From positions 1 to 64,000 of the forward strand of contig NZ_JAQVCN010000005.1 of NCBI RefSeq assembly GCF_028689785.1: a stretch of DNA of 64,000 nt, given 5' to 3'. The stretch comes from Zoogloea sp. Lineage in GTDB: Bacteria > Pseudomonadota > Gammaproteobacteria > Burkholderiales > Rhodocyclaceae. Shown here piece by piece: positions 29,828-39,739 of this stretch (position 1 is the first letter of the stretch; each line of letters begins with the position of its first letter). The notes beneath the pieces are model-generated. The model searched no databases. It saw nothing but the letters and a program-made list of their open reading frames with translations, and was not told the origin of the DNA. Position numbers and translations under genes: made by a program.

Positions 29828-31255
29828 ATGGCGTCCATGGTCCATGGCACCACGTCCGACGACAGCACCGCTTACCGCGCCCTGCCCAGTCTCGACCGAC
29901 TTCTCGCCGCCGCCCCCGGCCTCATCGAGGCCCATGGACGCAGCGAAACCACCCAGGTGCTGCGGGCAGTCCTCGCGACTGCCCGCCAGCGCATTGGCGA
30001 AGGACATGCCGCCCCTGAACCCGGCGGCCTGCTCCGGGACGCCGAAACCCGCCTCAAGGCCCGCGCCGCGCCCAGGCTGAAGCGCGTCTTCAACCTCACC
30101 GGCACCGTGCTGCACACCAACCTCGGCCGCGCCGTACTGCCCGACGAAGCCATCGCCGCCATGGTGGACGCCGCCCGCTCCCCCTGCGCCCTCGAATACG
30201 ACGTGGATACGGGCGGCCGCGGCGACCGGGACGACGTGGTGAATGAACTGCTGCGCGAGCTCACCGGCGCCGAAGCCGCCACCGTGGTCAACAACAACGC
30301 CGCGGCCGTCTTCCTGCTCCTCAACACCCTGGCCCAGCGCAAGGAAGTCATCGTCTCCCGGGGCGAGCTGGTGGAGATCGGCGGTGCCTTCCGCGTGCCC
30401 GACATCATGAAGCGCGCCGGTGCCCGGCTGGTCGAAGTGGGCTGCACCAACCGCACCCACCCCAAGGATTTCGACGAGGCCATCGGCCCTCGCACCGGCC
30501 TGCTGATGAAGATCCACACCAGCAACTACGCCGTCGAAGGCTTCACCGCCAGCGTCGGCCAGGCCGACATGGCACGCATCGCCCACGCCCGCGGCCTGCC
30601 CTTCGTCGAAGACCTGGGCAGCGGCACCCTCACCGACCTGGAACGCTGGGGCCTGCCCCACGAACCCACCCCGCGGGAGGCCATCGCCAACGGCGCCGAC
30701 CTGGTCAGCTTCTCCGGCGACAAGCTCCTCGGCGGCCCCCAGGCCGGCATCCTCGTCGGCCGCAAGGACCTGATCACAAAAATCAAGAAGAACCCCCTCA
30801 AGCGCGCCCTGCGGGTCGGCAAGATCACCCTCGCCGGGCTGGAGGCCGTGCTGCGCCTGTACCGCGACCCGGACACCCTGGCCGAACGCCTGAGCACCCT
30901 GCGCCTGCTCACCCGCCCCCGGGACGCGATGCTCGCCCAGGCCGAACGCCTGCACGCCCCGGTGGCCAGCGCCCTGGCCGGCTGGCCCCTGACGGTCAGC
31001 ATCGAACCCATGCTGTCGCAGATCGGCTCCGGCAGCCTGCCGGTGGACCGCCTGCCCTCCGCCGGCCTGGTGTTCCGCCCCCAGGGCCGCAAGGGCAGCG
31101 TGCTGGGCAAGCTCGAAGCGGCCCTGCGCGGCCTGCCGGTGCCGGTCATCGGGCGCATCGCCGACAACGCCCTGCACCTCGACCTGCGCTGCCTGCCCCC
31201 CGACGACGAAGCCGCCTTCCTCACCCAGATCCAGGCGGGCTTCACCCCATGCTGA
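29828..31255 (+). CDS. selA: L-seryl-tRNA(Sec) selenium transferase
   Basis: SelA is a PLP enzyme converting seryl-tRNA(Sec) to selenocysteinyl-tRNA(Sec) using selenophosphate. The 475-aa protein has the SelA N-terminal region ([13 protein letters not shown]), the family motif [25 protein letters not shown] and the PLP-lysine segment [14 protein letters not shown]. An AGGAG site overlaps the end of fdhE. It overlaps selB by 7 bp. selD, needed for selenophosphate, is not in the window. Confidence 0.96.
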   Translation: MASMVHGTTSDDSTAYRALPSLDRLLAAAPGLIEAHGRSETTQVLRAVLATARQRIGEGHAAPEPGGLLRDAETRLKARAAPRLKRVFNLTGTVLHTNLGRAVLPDEAIAAMVDAARSPCALEYDVDTGGRGDRDDVVNELLRELTGAEAATVVNNNAAAVFLLLNTLAQRKEVIVSRGELVEIGGAFRVPDIMKRAGARLVEVGCTNRTHPKDFDEAIGPRTGLLMKIHTSNYAVEGFTASVGQADMARIAHARGLPFVEDLGSGTLTDLERWGLPHEPTPREAIANGADLVSFSGDKLLGGPQAGILVGRKDLITKIKKNPLKRALRVGKITLAGLEAVLRLYRDPDTLAERLSTLRLLTRPRDAMLAQAERLHAPVASALAGWPLTVSIEPMLSQIGSGSLPVDRLPSAGLVFRPQGRKGSVLGKLEAALRGLPVPVIGRIADNALHLDLRCLPPDDEAAFLTQIQAGFTPC

Positions 31256-33177
31256 TCGGCACCGCCGGCCACATCGACCACGGCAAGACCACCCTGGTCC
31301 GCGCCCTCACCGGCGTGGACACCGACCGCCTGCCCGAGGAGAAGCGCCGCGGCATCACCATCGAGCTGGGCTACGCCTACCTGCCCCTGGCCGCCGACGA
31401 CGGCAACCCGGAGCAGGTGCTCGGCTTTGTGGATGTTCCCGGCCACGAGAAATTCGTCCCCACCATGCTGGCCGGCGCCAGCGGCGTGGATTTCGCCCTG
31501 CTGGTGGTGGCCACCGACGACGGCCCCATGCCCCAAACCCGCGAACACCTGCAGATCCTCGAACTGCTCGGCCTGAGCCACGGCGCCGTCGCCCTCACCA
31601 AAGTCGACCGGGCCAGCCCGGAGCGCATTGCCGAAGTCACCCGCCAGATCCACGCCCTGCTCGCCCCCACCTCCCTGGCCGGGGCGCCGGTCTTCCCGGT
31701 ATCGGCCATCACCGGCAGCGGCGTGGCCGCCCTGCGCAGCCACCTCCTCGACGCGGCCGGAGCCCTGCCCGCCCGCACCGCCGGCGGCGAATTCCGCCTC
31801 GCCGTGGACCGGGTATTCACCCTCTCCGGCGCCGGCACCATCGTGGCCGGCACGGTGCACGCCGGACAGATCAGCGTGGGCGACACCATCACCCTGGCCC
31901 CCGCGGGCAAGACTGCCCGGGTGCGCAGCCTGCACGTGCAGAACCGCAAGGCCGACCAGGGCCACGCCGGCCAGCGCTGCGCCCTCAACCTCGCCGGCCT
32001 GGCAGTAGATGAAGTGAAGCGTGGCGACTGGCTGGTAGGTACCGCCAGGCCGCTGCCCTCCACCCGCCTCGACATCCACCTGCAGCTCGCCAGCGATGCA
32101 CCTCGGGCCCTGGCCCACGGCGCCGTGGTACAGATCCACCACGGCACCCGCCACCTCCTCGGCCGGGTTGCGCTCCTTGACGCCACCCTCGAGAAGACCG
32201 GTCTTCCGCCCGGTGGGGACTGCCCCGCACAACTGGTCGCCGACGCCTCCCTGCACGCCTGTCGAGGCGATCTGGTGGTACTGCGAGACGGCCACGGCCA
32301 GCACACCCTGGGCGGCGGACGCATCCTCGACCCCTTCGGCCCGGTGCGCCACCGCCGGGCGCCGGAACGCCTCGCCGTACTGGCCAGCCAGCTCATCGCC
32401 GATCCGGCAGAGCGCCTGCAAGCCGTGCTCAACAGGGCCCCCCTCGGTCTCGATGCCAGCCAGCTGGCCGCCGCAGAAAACTGCCACCCCGGCACCCTGG
32501 TCACCCTGCTGCCCACCGCCCACCACAGCGAGAGGGCTGGCTGGCTGATCGGCAGCCAGCCCCTGGAAGCCCTCGGCAAGCGGGTCGCAGCCCGCCTCGC
32601 CCAACACCACGAACAACACGGCGACGAGCGCGGCGTCGAGCGCGACCGCCTGCGCCGCATGGTCGCCCCTGCCGTCCCCGCCCTTGCCTTTGCCGAATGG
32701 CTGGACACCTGGCTTGCCGCCGGCCACCTGGCCCGCAGCGGCAGTGCCTGGCACCTGCCCGAGCACCGGGTCGAGCTGGATGATCGTGATCGCCAGCGCG
32801 CCGAAAAGCTGATGCCCTGGCTGCTCGAAAAGCCCTTCGAGCCCCCCTGGGTCCGCGACATCGCCACGCGCCTCGGCGAACCGGAAGCCCTGACCCGCGA
32901 ACTCCTCAAACGTCTCGCCGCCCGCGGCGAAACCTGCCAGGTGGTGCGCGACCTGTTTTACGCCCCAGCCGCCGTACGCAGCCTGGGCCGTATTGCCACC
33001 GAACTGATGGACGGCGAAGGCTGCATCCGGGCCGCCGCCTTTCGTGACAGAAGCGGCCTGGGGCGCAAGCGGGCCATCCAGATCCTCGAATATTTCGACC
33101 GCGTCGGCTTCACCCGCAAGGTCGGCCATGGACACGATGAACAGCACCGAATTCGTGGCGATCTTCCGGTAAATTGA
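31249..33177 (+). CDS. selB: Selenocysteine-specific elongation factor SelB
   Basis: SelB carries Sec-tRNA to the ribosome and recognises SECIS hairpins. The 642-aa protein has EF-Tu-like GTPase motifs [17 protein letters not shown] and TKVD, then beta-barrel domains ([20 protein letters not shown]) and C-terminal winged helices, the last containing [20 protein letters not shown], which in the family binds the SECIS RNA. Length is close to E. coli SelB. It overlaps selA and is followed by the tRNA-Sec gene. Confidence 0.96.
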   Translation: MLIGTAGHIDHGKTTLVRALTGVDTDRLPEEKRRGITIELGYAYLPLAADDGNPEQVLGFVDVPGHEKFVPTMLAGASGVDFALLVVATDDGPMPQTREHLQILELLGLSHGAVALTKVDRASPERIAEVTRQIHALLAPTSLAGAPVFPVSAITGSGVAALRSHLLDAAGALPARTAGGEFRLAVDRVFTLSGAGTIVAGTVHAGQISVGDTITLAPAGKTARVRSLHVQNRKADQGHAGQRCALNLAGLAVDEVKRGDWLVGTARPLPSTRLDIHLQLASDAPRALAHGAVVQIHHGTRHLLGRVALLDATLEKTGLPPGGDCPAQLVADASLHACRGDLVVLRDGHGQHTLGGGRILDPFGPVRHRRAPERLAVLASQLIADPAERLQAVLNRAPLGLDASQLAAAENCHPGTLVTLLPTAHHSERAGWLIGSQPLEALGKRVAARLAQHHEQHGDERGVERDRLRRMVAPAVPALAFAEWLDTWLAAGHLARSGSAWHLPEHRVELDDRDRQRAEKLMPWLLEKPFEPPWVRDIATRLGEPEALTRELLKRLAARGETCQVVRDLFYAPAAVRSLGRIATELMDGEGCIRAAAFRDRSGLGRKRAIQILEYFDRVGFTRKVGHGHDEQHRIRGDLPVN

Positions 33178-33220
33178 GTTTAAATGCGATAAAATACAGG
33201 CAATTCACGTTTTCTTGAAC

Positions 33221-33317
33221 GGAAGGGATGCGTCCCCCGGTGGGGCGACTGGTCTTCAAAACCAGGAGGGGCCGTCAAGCGGTTCCTGGTGGGTTCGACT
33301 CCCATTCTCTTCCGCCA
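33221..33317 (+). tRNA. selC: tRNA-Sec (anticodon TCA)
   Basis: The 97-nt gene starts GGAAGGGATGCG and ends CTCTTCCGCCA with CCA encoded. The 8-bp acceptor stem, anticodon loop CTTCAAA (TCA reads UGA) within CTGGTCTTCAAAACCAG, long extra arm and T arm GTGGGTTCGACTCCCAT are diagnostic of bacterial tRNA-Sec. A TAAAAT lies some 25 bp upstream and could be its -10 box. It lies directly behind selB. Confidence 0.96.
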
Positions 33318-33341
33318 CCCTTACACTTCAGCGAGCCCACC

Positions 33342-33818
33342 ATGCCCCAGCTGCGCGGCTGTGATTTTCCGGATGCGCTGCTCTACCACCCGGAAAGCCA
33401 CCTGTGGTTCGCGCCCCTGGGCGAAGATCGCTACCGGGTGGGTGTGACCGGCTTAGGCATCGCCTTGTCCGGCGATATCCTGCTGTTCACCCCCAAGCCC
33501 ACCGGCGCCACGGTGGACGCAGGGCGCGGCTTTGGCCTGCTCGAAGCGGGCAAGACGGTATTCCCCGTCAAATCCCCTTTCAACGCAAGGCTGCTCCGCG
33601 CCAACGAGGCCCTCGACCCCTCCGCCCGGGCCATCAACCGTGCCCCCTTCGAAGCCTGGATGGTCGAGCTGCAAGCCGTGGGTGCGCTGCCCGCCGACAC
33701 CCTGCTGGCCTGGCCCGAGGCCGAGCCGGCCATCATCCGCATCATGGATCGCTACGCCTTCCGCGACCTATCCGACTTCTCCACCCCGCTCTTCCACGAA
33801 GACGACCGTGACTTCTGA
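33342..33818 (+). CDS. GcvH-like lipoyl-domain protein
   Basis: The 158-aa protein resembles the H protein of glycine cleavage in its hammerhead lipoyl domain: YHPESHLWFAP, GVTGLGIALSGDILLFTPK and FGLLEAGKTVFPVKSPFNAR, with K71 at the position of the lipoylated lysine. It differs clearly from canonical GcvH and no gcvT or gcvP adjoins. It lies between selC and mobA and overlaps a DsrE-like gene by 11 bp. A role in sulfur or selenium handling, or in cofactor maturation, is possible but unproven. Confidence 0.75.
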   Translation: MPQLRGCDFPDALLYHPESHLWFAPLGEDRYRVGVTGLGIALSGDILLFTPKPTGATVDAGRGFGLLEAGKTVFPVKSPFNARLLRANEALDPSARAINRAPFEAWMVELQAVGALPADTLLAWPEAEPAIIRIMDRYAFRDLSDFSTPLFHEDDRDF

Positions 33819-34200
33819 AGCCCAGCTGCAGAAACTCGCCATCCTCGTTTGGGCCGCCGACCCCAGCCGGCCGGAACTGTGTGCCACCCCCTTTTACTTC
33901 GCAGCAGCAGCCGCCGCGATGGACGTGGAGGTGGAGATGTACTTCACCGCCCGCTCGGTGGAGCTGCTCCGCCAGGGGGTGGCCGAAAAGCTGGAGGCCG
34001 CCACCGGCAGCGGCAAATCGGTGGCCGATTTCCGGCGCGAAGCCCTGGCCTTCGGGGTCCGCCTGTATGCCTGCCCCACCGCCCTGGCCAGCCACGATGT
34101 ACCGGAAAACGCACTGATCCCCACCCTTGCCGGGCAGGCCGGGGCGGCCGCCTTCCTGGGTCGCAGCCTCGACCCGGCCTGGCGTACCCTGAGCTTCTGA
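33808..34200 (+). CDS. DsrE/DsrF-like protein
   Basis: The 130-aa protein fits the DsrE/F-like fold: KLAILVWAADPSRPELCATP, FYFAAAAAAMDVEVEMYFTA and GVRLYACPTALASH, the last holding the Cys typical of sulfurtransfer members. I chose the GTG at 33808, which overlaps the GcvH-like gene by 11 bp; the longer upstream frame lies inside that gene. mobA follows after 16 bp. Proteins of this fold carry or sense sulfur; the function here is inferred only from fold. Confidence 0.72.
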   Translation: MTSEAQLQKLAILVWAADPSRPELCATPFYFAAAAAAMDVEVEMYFTARSVELLRQGVAEKLEAATGSGKSVADFRREALAFGVRLYACPTALASHDVPENALIPTLAGQAGAAAFLGRSLDPAWRTLSF

Positions 34201-34216
34201 CCCCCGTCTCCACACC

Positions 34217-34816
34217 ATGAAACACGACCCCATCACCGGGCTCATCCTCGCCGGCGGCCTCGGCAGCCGCATGGGCGGGCAGGACAAGGGCCTCGTCGAA
34301 CTGGCCGGTCAGCCCATGGTGAAACACGTACTGGATCGTCTGGCCCCCCAGGTGCATCAGCTGATGATCAACGCCAACCGCAATGCCGGCGCCTACGCCG
34401 CGTTCAGCCCCAGGGTGGTGCCTGACCGGCTGGCAGGTTTTGTCGGCCCCCTGGCCGGCCTGGATGCAGCCCTGCACGACCCGGCGCTGGAAGGGGACTG
34501 GGTGCTGACCTGCCCCTGCGACTCGCCCTTTCTGCCCCTCGACCTGGCCCCCCGCATGCTCGCGGCGGTCCAGGCAGCTGCTGCCGACCTGGCCATGGCC
34601 AGCACCAACGGTCAGCCCGAACCCGCCTTCCTGCTTGCCCACAGACGCCTTGCCCCCAGCTTGGCCGCCTTTCTCGAAGGCGGCGGGCGGCAGATCCGGC
34701 GCTGGGTGGGTGAAGCGCATCACGTCGTGGTGGATTTTTCCGACTGCCCCGGGGCCTTCTCCAACATCAACACCCCCGAGGAACTGGCCCGCCAGACCCC
34801 AAGCCCCAAGCCCTAG
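34217..34816 (+). CDS. mobA: Molybdenum cofactor guanylyltransferase MobA
   Basis: MobA attaches GMP to molybdopterin to make the dinucleotide cofactor needed by FdnG. The 199-aa protein begins with the nucleotidyltransferase motif LILAGGLGSRMGGQDKGL and contains NANRN, DRLAGFVGPLAGLDA and CPCDSPFLP. Its location behind the formate dehydrogenase and sel genes fits that role. Confidence 0.94.
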   Translation: MKHDPITGLILAGGLGSRMGGQDKGLVELAGQPMVKHVLDRLAPQVHQLMINANRNAGAYAAFSPRVVPDRLAGFVGPLAGLDAALHDPALEGDWVLTCPCDSPFLPLDLAPRMLAAVQAAAADLAMASTNGQPEPAFLLAHRRLAPSLAAFLEGGGRQIRRWVGEAHHVVVDFSDCPGAFSNINTPEELARQTPSPKP

Positions 34817-34854
34817 GCCTGGTGGCTGCCGCGCCAGGTGCTGGCGGAAAGGAG

Positions 34855-35766
34855 TTATCGGGTTTGAACAGCCCGTCGGCTCGACATCCAGCCGAACAGA
34901 GAGAGCAGAGCCAACCCGCCACCGATCAGCAGGATGCCGGCAACCTCGCTGGCCTTGAAAGCTTCGCCCAAGGCCAGCCGCGATGAGAGGATGGCCACCA
35001 CCGGGGTGCCCAGCACCGAAAGGCTGGCCTCCCAGGCCGGCACCCGGTCGAGAATCCACACCCACAGCCACCAGCACAGCGCCACGCTGGCCACCGACAG
35101 GAAGGCCATGATGGCGATGTAGTGAGCACTCCAGTCGGTACTGCGGCCAGGAACCAGTTCGGCGAGCAGCAGCAGGGGGATTGAGCCGATGATCATCTGC
35201 CAGGTGGTCAGCACCAGCAGATCCACCGGCTCACGGCGGCGCAGGCGCTTCAACAGCACGGTGCTCACCGCCCAACACACTGCCGCGCCAATGCCCAGCA
35301 TTTTGCTGAACAGGCTGGAGTGCATGTTCCAGGGTTCGATGATCAGCAGCAGCCCGCCCAGGGTGGAGGCAGCCGCCAGCCACTGCTTGCCACGCACCCG
35401 CTCGCCGAGTACCGGCCAGGCCAGCAGCAGGGTCCAGATCGGCATGGTGAAGATCAGCACCGCCGTCTTGCCGGGCCCACCCTCCACCAGCGCCCAGGTC
35501 TGCAGGGCCACGAAGCCGGTGATCTGCACCAGGCCAAGCACAGTGGTCTCTCGTGGGGCCACCAGGCGCATGGATTTGCCCATCAGTTTCACCGCCACCA
35601 TCAGGGCCACGGCGCCGCCCACACAGCGCTGGGCGGCCAGGGCGAAGGGCGAGGCGTACATGAGGCCCTGCTTGAGCAGCACCCAGGTGTAACCCCAGGT
35701 GCACGACAGGACGATCAGCGCCAGCGCTGGGAGGTAGCGGGCGAGGGAGGGGGGAAAGACAGGCAT
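34855..35766 (-). CDS. EamA/DMT family transporter
   Basis: The 303-aa membrane protein has about ten predicted helices in two repeats, the EamA (DUF6) pattern: IVLSCTWGYTWVLLKQGL near the start and WILDRVPAWEASLSVLGTPV in the second half. Such proteins export amino acids or other metabolites; the substrate cannot be told. It converges with mobA. The ATG lies downstream of no obvious strong ribosome site. Confidence 0.88.
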   Translation of the reverse strand: MPVFPPSLARYLPALALIVLSCTWGYTWVLLKQGLMYASPFALAAQRCVGGAVALMVAVKLMGKSMRLVAPRETTVLGLVQITGFVALQTWALVEGGPGKTAVLIFTMPIWTLLLAWPVLGERVRGKQWLAAASTLGGLLLIIEPWNMHSSLFSKMLGIGAAVCWAVSTVLLKRLRRREPVDLLVLTTWQMIIGSIPLLLLAELVPGRSTDWSAHYIAIMAFLSVASVALCWWLWVWILDRVPAWEASLSVLGTPVVAILSSRLALGEAFKASEVAGILLIGGGLALLSLFGWMSSRRAVQTR

Positions 35767-35888
35767 GCGCGACGCCGGCTTGATGCCGTGCGGACGGATC
35801 GGAGAAGTGGGTCAGGCAGACAGGCGCAAGGAAAGTTCATTGCCCGGCCCGGTACAGCAGTTGTGCAAACGGCCGTACCGGGCTGCGA

Positions 35889-37394
35889 TCAGGCTTCGTC
35901 CTGCTTGCGCGGACGACGGCTGCGGGCGGGGGCCTTGCGTGCCGGCTTTTCCGCGACCTCGGGGGCCGGGGCGGAAGGCTCGGCGGGGGCTGCTTCGCCC
36001 CCCGCATCGACCACGGCTTCGGCTGCCTTACGGGTGCCACGGCCCTTGCGACGGGTGTCGGGGCGGGGCGCCGCTTCGGGGGCAGCCTCAGCGACCACTG
36101 CGGCAGGCGCCGGGGGAGCCACTGATGCCTCTACAGCCGGCTCTGCCGCTTTGGGGGAGCTGCGGCCACGCCGACGGCTCTCCTTGGTCACCGGTGGCGT
36201 TTCAGGGTCTGCAGCGGGTACGGCCGGCTCGATGGGAGCTTCCGGTGCTTCTGGCACAGCCGCAGCTTCGACAATGACCGGTGCAGGCGCATCGGCAGCC
36301 TTGCCACCCTCCCTGCGCCCGCGGTGACGGGGACTACGGGTTTCGGCCGGCTCGGCCTGAGGCGCAAATTCGGATTGGGCTACATGCTCGGCGTAGGCAG
36401 CTTCGAGTTCGCTGCGGGCAACAGCCAGATCATCCACTCTGGGCTTGTTGCCGCCCCGCCCTCCACGACGGGATGAACGACGAGATTCCGTCGGCTCGGC
36501 CACGACATTTCCGGCCTGCCCTTCGGCAATCACCACCTGCTCGCTGGCCAGCTGCTCCGTACGGGCTGCAGCGCCACCGGAACGATACACATAGGTGCCG
36601 GATTTTTCGTCCCGGCCGAACTCCAGCAAGCCGCGGGACTGGGCCTCCTCAAGCAGGTTGCCGAAGGCACGGAAGCCGTAGCGGGTTTCGCTGAAATCGG
36701 GCTTGCGGCGCTTGATGGCTTCCTTGAGCACCGAAGCCCAGATCTTGCCGGTATCACCCCGCTCGGCCAGCAAGGCTTCAAAAGTTTCCACGGCGATCTC
36801 GACAGCGCGGGTACGCCGGGCGTCGAGCTCTTCCTTGCGGCGCTTTTCCTCTTCGGGGCTGCGCCGGCTGGACTGCTGGGCCTCCCGGGGTTCGCGACGG
36901 GCCGCCACCTGGCGGGTCTCGCGGACCAGATCGTCGTAGAAGATGAACTCGTCGCAGTTGGCGATGAGCAGGTCGGAGGTGGATTGCTTGACCCCGACGC
37001 CGATCACCTGCTTGGCGTTTTCGCGCAGCTTGGACACCAGCGGCGAAAAGTCGGAATCGCCGCTGATGATGACAAAGGTATTGACGTGGCTCTTGGTGTA
37101 GCACAGGTCGAGGGCGTCCACGACGAGGCGGATGTCGGCCGAGTTCTTGCCGGATTGGCGCACATGGGGAATCTCGATCAGCTCGAAATTGGCCTCATGC
37201 ATGGTCGCCTTGAAACCCTTGTAGCGCTCCCAGTCGCAATAGGCCTTCTTGACGACGATGCTGCCCTTGAGGAGCAGGCGCTCGAGAACGAGCTTGATAT
37301 CGAACTTTTCGTAGTTCGCGTCACGTACACCCAGGGCCACGTTCTCGAAATCACAGAACAGGGCCATGCTGACGTTTTCGGGGGATGAGGCCAT
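35889..37394 (-). CDS. NYN-domain protein with LOTUS (OST-HTH) domain
   Basis: The 501-aa protein starts with a NYN (PIN-like) ribonuclease domain of the LabA/DUF88 type: ALFCDFENV, ADIRLVVDALDLCY and FVIISGDSDFSPLV carry the expected acidic residues. An OST-HTH/LOTUS domain follows (GKIWASVLKEAIKRRKPDF, YGFRAFGNLLEEAQSRG). The last 190 or so residues are low-complexity, Ala/Pro-rich with repeated basic clusters (RRGR, RRKGRGTRK, RSRRPRKQ), suggesting RNA or nucleoprotein contact. I chose the ATG at 37394, preceded by a GGAG site. Confidence 0.85.
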   Translation of the reverse strand: MASSPENVSMALFCDFENVALGVRDANYEKFDIKLVLERLLLKGSIVVKKAYCDWERYKGFKATMHEANFELIEIPHVRQSGKNSADIRLVVDALDLCYTKSHVNTFVIISGDSDFSPLVSKLRENAKQVIGVGVKQSTSDLLIANCDEFIFYDDLVRETRQVAARREPREAQQSSRRSPEEEKRRKEELDARRTRAVEIAVETFEALLAERGDTGKIWASVLKEAIKRRKPDFSETRYGFRAFGNLLEEAQSRGLLEFGRDEKSGTYVYRSGGAAARTEQLASEQVVIAEGQAGNVVAEPTESRRSSRRGGRGGNKPRVDDLAVARSELEAAYAEHVAQSEFAPQAEPAETRSPRHRGRREGGKAADAPAPVIVEAAAVPEAPEAPIEPAVPAADPETPPVTKESRRRGRSSPKAAEPAVEASVAPPAPAAVVAEAAPEAAPRPDTRRKGRGTRKAAEAVVDAGGEAAPAEPSAPAPEVAEKPARKAPARSRRPRKQDEA

Positions 37395-37486
37395 GTAGGG
37401 CTCCAGGAGAGTCGGCAAGAGTGCTGCGCAGGGTACGCCCAAAAGGGCAGGAAGTGGGCCTGAAGTCGCCTCGGAGGGGCTTCCGG

Positions 37487-39295
37487 TCAGGCGATCTCGC
37501 TGCTTTCGGCCGGTGGCGCAACCTTGACGACTTCTTCCAGGGTCGTGACCCCGGCCGCCACCTTGAGCGCACCGGAGAGACGCAGGGGCTTCATGCCTTC
37601 GCGGATGGCGATGTCACGCACCCGGGCGATGTCCATCTCGGCATTGACCGCCTTTCTCACTTCCGGCGACATGAGCAGGATCTCGTACAGCCCGATGCGC
37701 CCCATGTAACCGGTCATGCGGCATTCCAGGCAGCCCACAGCCTTGTGGATGCGGCTCGGGCGGGGCGCTTTCCAGGGCGTCACCAGATGATCCCAGATGG
37801 CTCCCTCTTCGGGCGTCAGGGGATGGGGCTGCTTGCAGTGGGGGCACAGGATGCGCACCAGACGCTGGGCCATGATGCCAAGCAGGGTGGCATTGAGGAG
37901 GTAGGCCGGCACCCCCAGGTCGAGCATCCGCGTCACCGCCGAAGGCGCATCGTTGGTGTGCAGGGTGGATAGCACCAGGTGGCCGGTGAGGGCGGCCTGG
38001 ATGGCCATCTCGGCGGTTTCCAGGTCGCGGATCTCCCCCACCATGATGATGTCCGGGTCTTGCCGCATCAGGGCCCGCACCCCGTCGGCAAAGCCCAGCT
38101 CGATGGCCTGATGCACCTGCATCTGGTTGAAGGCCGGCTCCACCATCTCGATGGGGTCCTCGATGGTGCACACATTCACCTCGGGGGTGGCGAGCTGCTT
38201 CAGGGTCGAATAGAGGGTTGTGGTCTTGCCGGAACCGGTGGGCCCGGTGACCAGCACAATGCCGTGGGGCTTCTCGGAGATGGAGTGCCAGCGCGCTTCA
38301 TCCTGCTCCGAAAAGCCCAGCTCAGCCATGTTGCGCACCAACACTTCGGGATCGAAGATACGCATAACTAGCTTTTCGCCAAAGGCCGTGGGCAGGGTGG
38401 ACAGGCGCAGCTCCACCTCCTTGCCACTGCTCACCCGGGTCTTGATGCGGCCATCCTGGGGGCGGCGCTTCTCCACCACGTCCATGCGCCCGAGAATCTT
38501 GATGCGGCTGGTCATGGCGGTGAGCACCGGCATCGGCATCTGGTACACCTGGTGCAACACCCCGTCGATGCGAAAACGCACCAGCCCCATGTCGCGCCGG
38601 GGCTCGATGTGAATGTCGCTGGCGCGCTGCTCGAAGGCGTACTGCCACAACCAGTCCACGATGTTGACGATGTGGCTGTCGTTGGCGTCGAACTGACGGT
38701 TGCCCTGTCCCAGCTCCACCAGCTGTTCGAAAGATGACAGGCTGGCGCCCGTATGGCCGCTGCTCCGGGCCGCATTCTTGACCGAACGGGCCAGGTTGTA
38801 GAACTCCACCAGGTAGCGCGCCACATCGGCCGGGTTGGCCACCACCCGGCGGATGTCCTTCTTGAGGTAGCCCGCCACCTCCTTCTCCCACTCGCGCAGG
38901 TAGGGCTGGGTGGTGGCGACCACCACCTCGCGCAAGCCCACCTGCACCGGCAGCACCCCGAAACGGGTGGCGTAGGCCGAGGACATCACCGCCGTCACCG
39001 CAGCAAAATCGATCTTGAGGGGGTCAATGCGGTAGTAGTCCAGCTCCACCTTGCCAGCCAGCCATTCGGTGAGCTCTTCCAGGCCCAACACCCTGTGAGG
39101 TGGCAGCCTGGAGGCCCATTTCTGGCCGGCAATGACGATCAGGGGATGGGCATCGGAGGGCCGGATGCCCTGGGCAAGGCGCAGGTTGTCAGCATCGGTC
39201 TGAGCCACCATCCGGTCGGTGGTGAGCAGGTCGAGCACTTCGGCCAGGCTCAGCCGGTGTTCATGGACGGTAGCAGTACGTAGCGAGGACGGCAT
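37487..39295 (-). CDS. GspE/PilB-like secretion ATPase
   Basis: The roughly 602-aa protein is a type II secretion/type IV pilus assembly ATPase. It has a T2SSE N-terminal domain (about 70-160), Walker A GPTGSGKTT, Asp box ASDIHIEP, Walker B DPDIIMVGEIRD, His box STLHTNDAPSAVTRML and two zinc Cys pairs (CPHC and CLEC). It stands without other gsp or pil genes; a ComEA-like gene lies nearby on the other strand. Partner genes are presumably elsewhere. An in-frame start 8 codons upstream is possible. Confidence 0.85.
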   Translation of the reverse strand: MPSSLRTATVHEHRLSLAEVLDLLTTDRMVAQTDADNLRLAQGIRPSDAHPLIVIAGQKWASRLPPHRVLGLEELTEWLAGKVELDYYRIDPLKIDFAAVTAVMSSAYATRFGVLPVQVGLREVVVATTQPYLREWEKEVAGYLKKDIRRVVANPADVARYLVEFYNLARSVKNAARSSGHTGASLSSFEQLVELGQGNRQFDANDSHIVNIVDWLWQYAFEQRASDIHIEPRRDMGLVRFRIDGVLHQVYQMPMPVLTAMTSRIKILGRMDVVEKRRPQDGRIKTRVSSGKEVELRLSTLPTAFGEKLVMRIFDPEVLVRNMAELGFSEQDEARWHSISEKPHGIVLVTGPTGSGKTTTLYSTLKQLATPEVNVCTIEDPIEMVEPAFNQMQVHQAIELGFADGVRALMRQDPDIIMVGEIRDLETAEMAIQAALTGHLVLSTLHTNDAPSAVTRMLDLGVPAYLLNATLLGIMAQRLVRILCPHCKQPHPLTPEEGAIWDHLVTPWKAPRPSRIHKAVGCLECRMTGYMGRIGLYEILLMSPEVRKAVNAEMDIARVRDIAIREGMKPLRLSGALKVAAGVTTLEEVVKVAPPAESSEIA

Positions 39296-39406
39296 CGGAC
39301 AAGACCGGCAGGGGAGCATGTCGCCCCACCGGGGGCGGGTTGATCGCAGGCGTCGAGCATAAGCGCAATCACCCCGCCCCGGCCGGATTTTTTCCTGCCT
39401 TTACCC

Positions 39407-39583
39407 TCACCAGCCACGGTATCCCCGCTGATAGCCCGGCCCAGGGGCCGGCGGCACCACGATGACCGGCGGCGGCGAATAGTGGCGATGCCCGTAACCA
39501 TAGCCACGGTCATGACCAACCGGGAGGACGACACAGGCGCTCAGGGAGGCGGCGGCCAGTACGATACAGATAAGGCGCTTCAT
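39407..39583 (-). CDS. Small glycine/tyrosine/proline-rich lipoprotein
   Basis: The 58-aa protein begins MKRLICIVLAAASLSACVVL with a lipobox (LSAC), so it should be lipid-anchored. The mature part is short and rich in Gly, Tyr, His and Pro (DRGYGYGHRHYSPPPVIVVP). A GGAG-type site precedes the ATG. No family recognised beyond similar short lipoproteins; function unknown. Confidence 0.65.
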   Translation of the reverse strand: MKRLICIVLAAASLSACVVLPVGHDRGYGYGHRHYSPPPVIVVPPAPGPGYQRGYRGW

Positions 39584-39739
39584 GACTTCACTCCAGTAAA
39601 GGTTGCCCCCCTTCAACGCTGCATCCATCCGGCGGTTTCAGGGCAATCATCTCCGGATGTTGCGGCAGTGGATCAGCACAGCTTGCCAATGACATATGAA
39701 TTGTCATTAAATGTCTTCGTCATCAACCCGGAGACCACC

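Noticed and set aside
33188-33195. Promoter of tRNA-Sec
   Set aside because: A TAAAAT hexamer is present, but no convincing -35 at proper spacing was found; the tRNA may be read through from selB.
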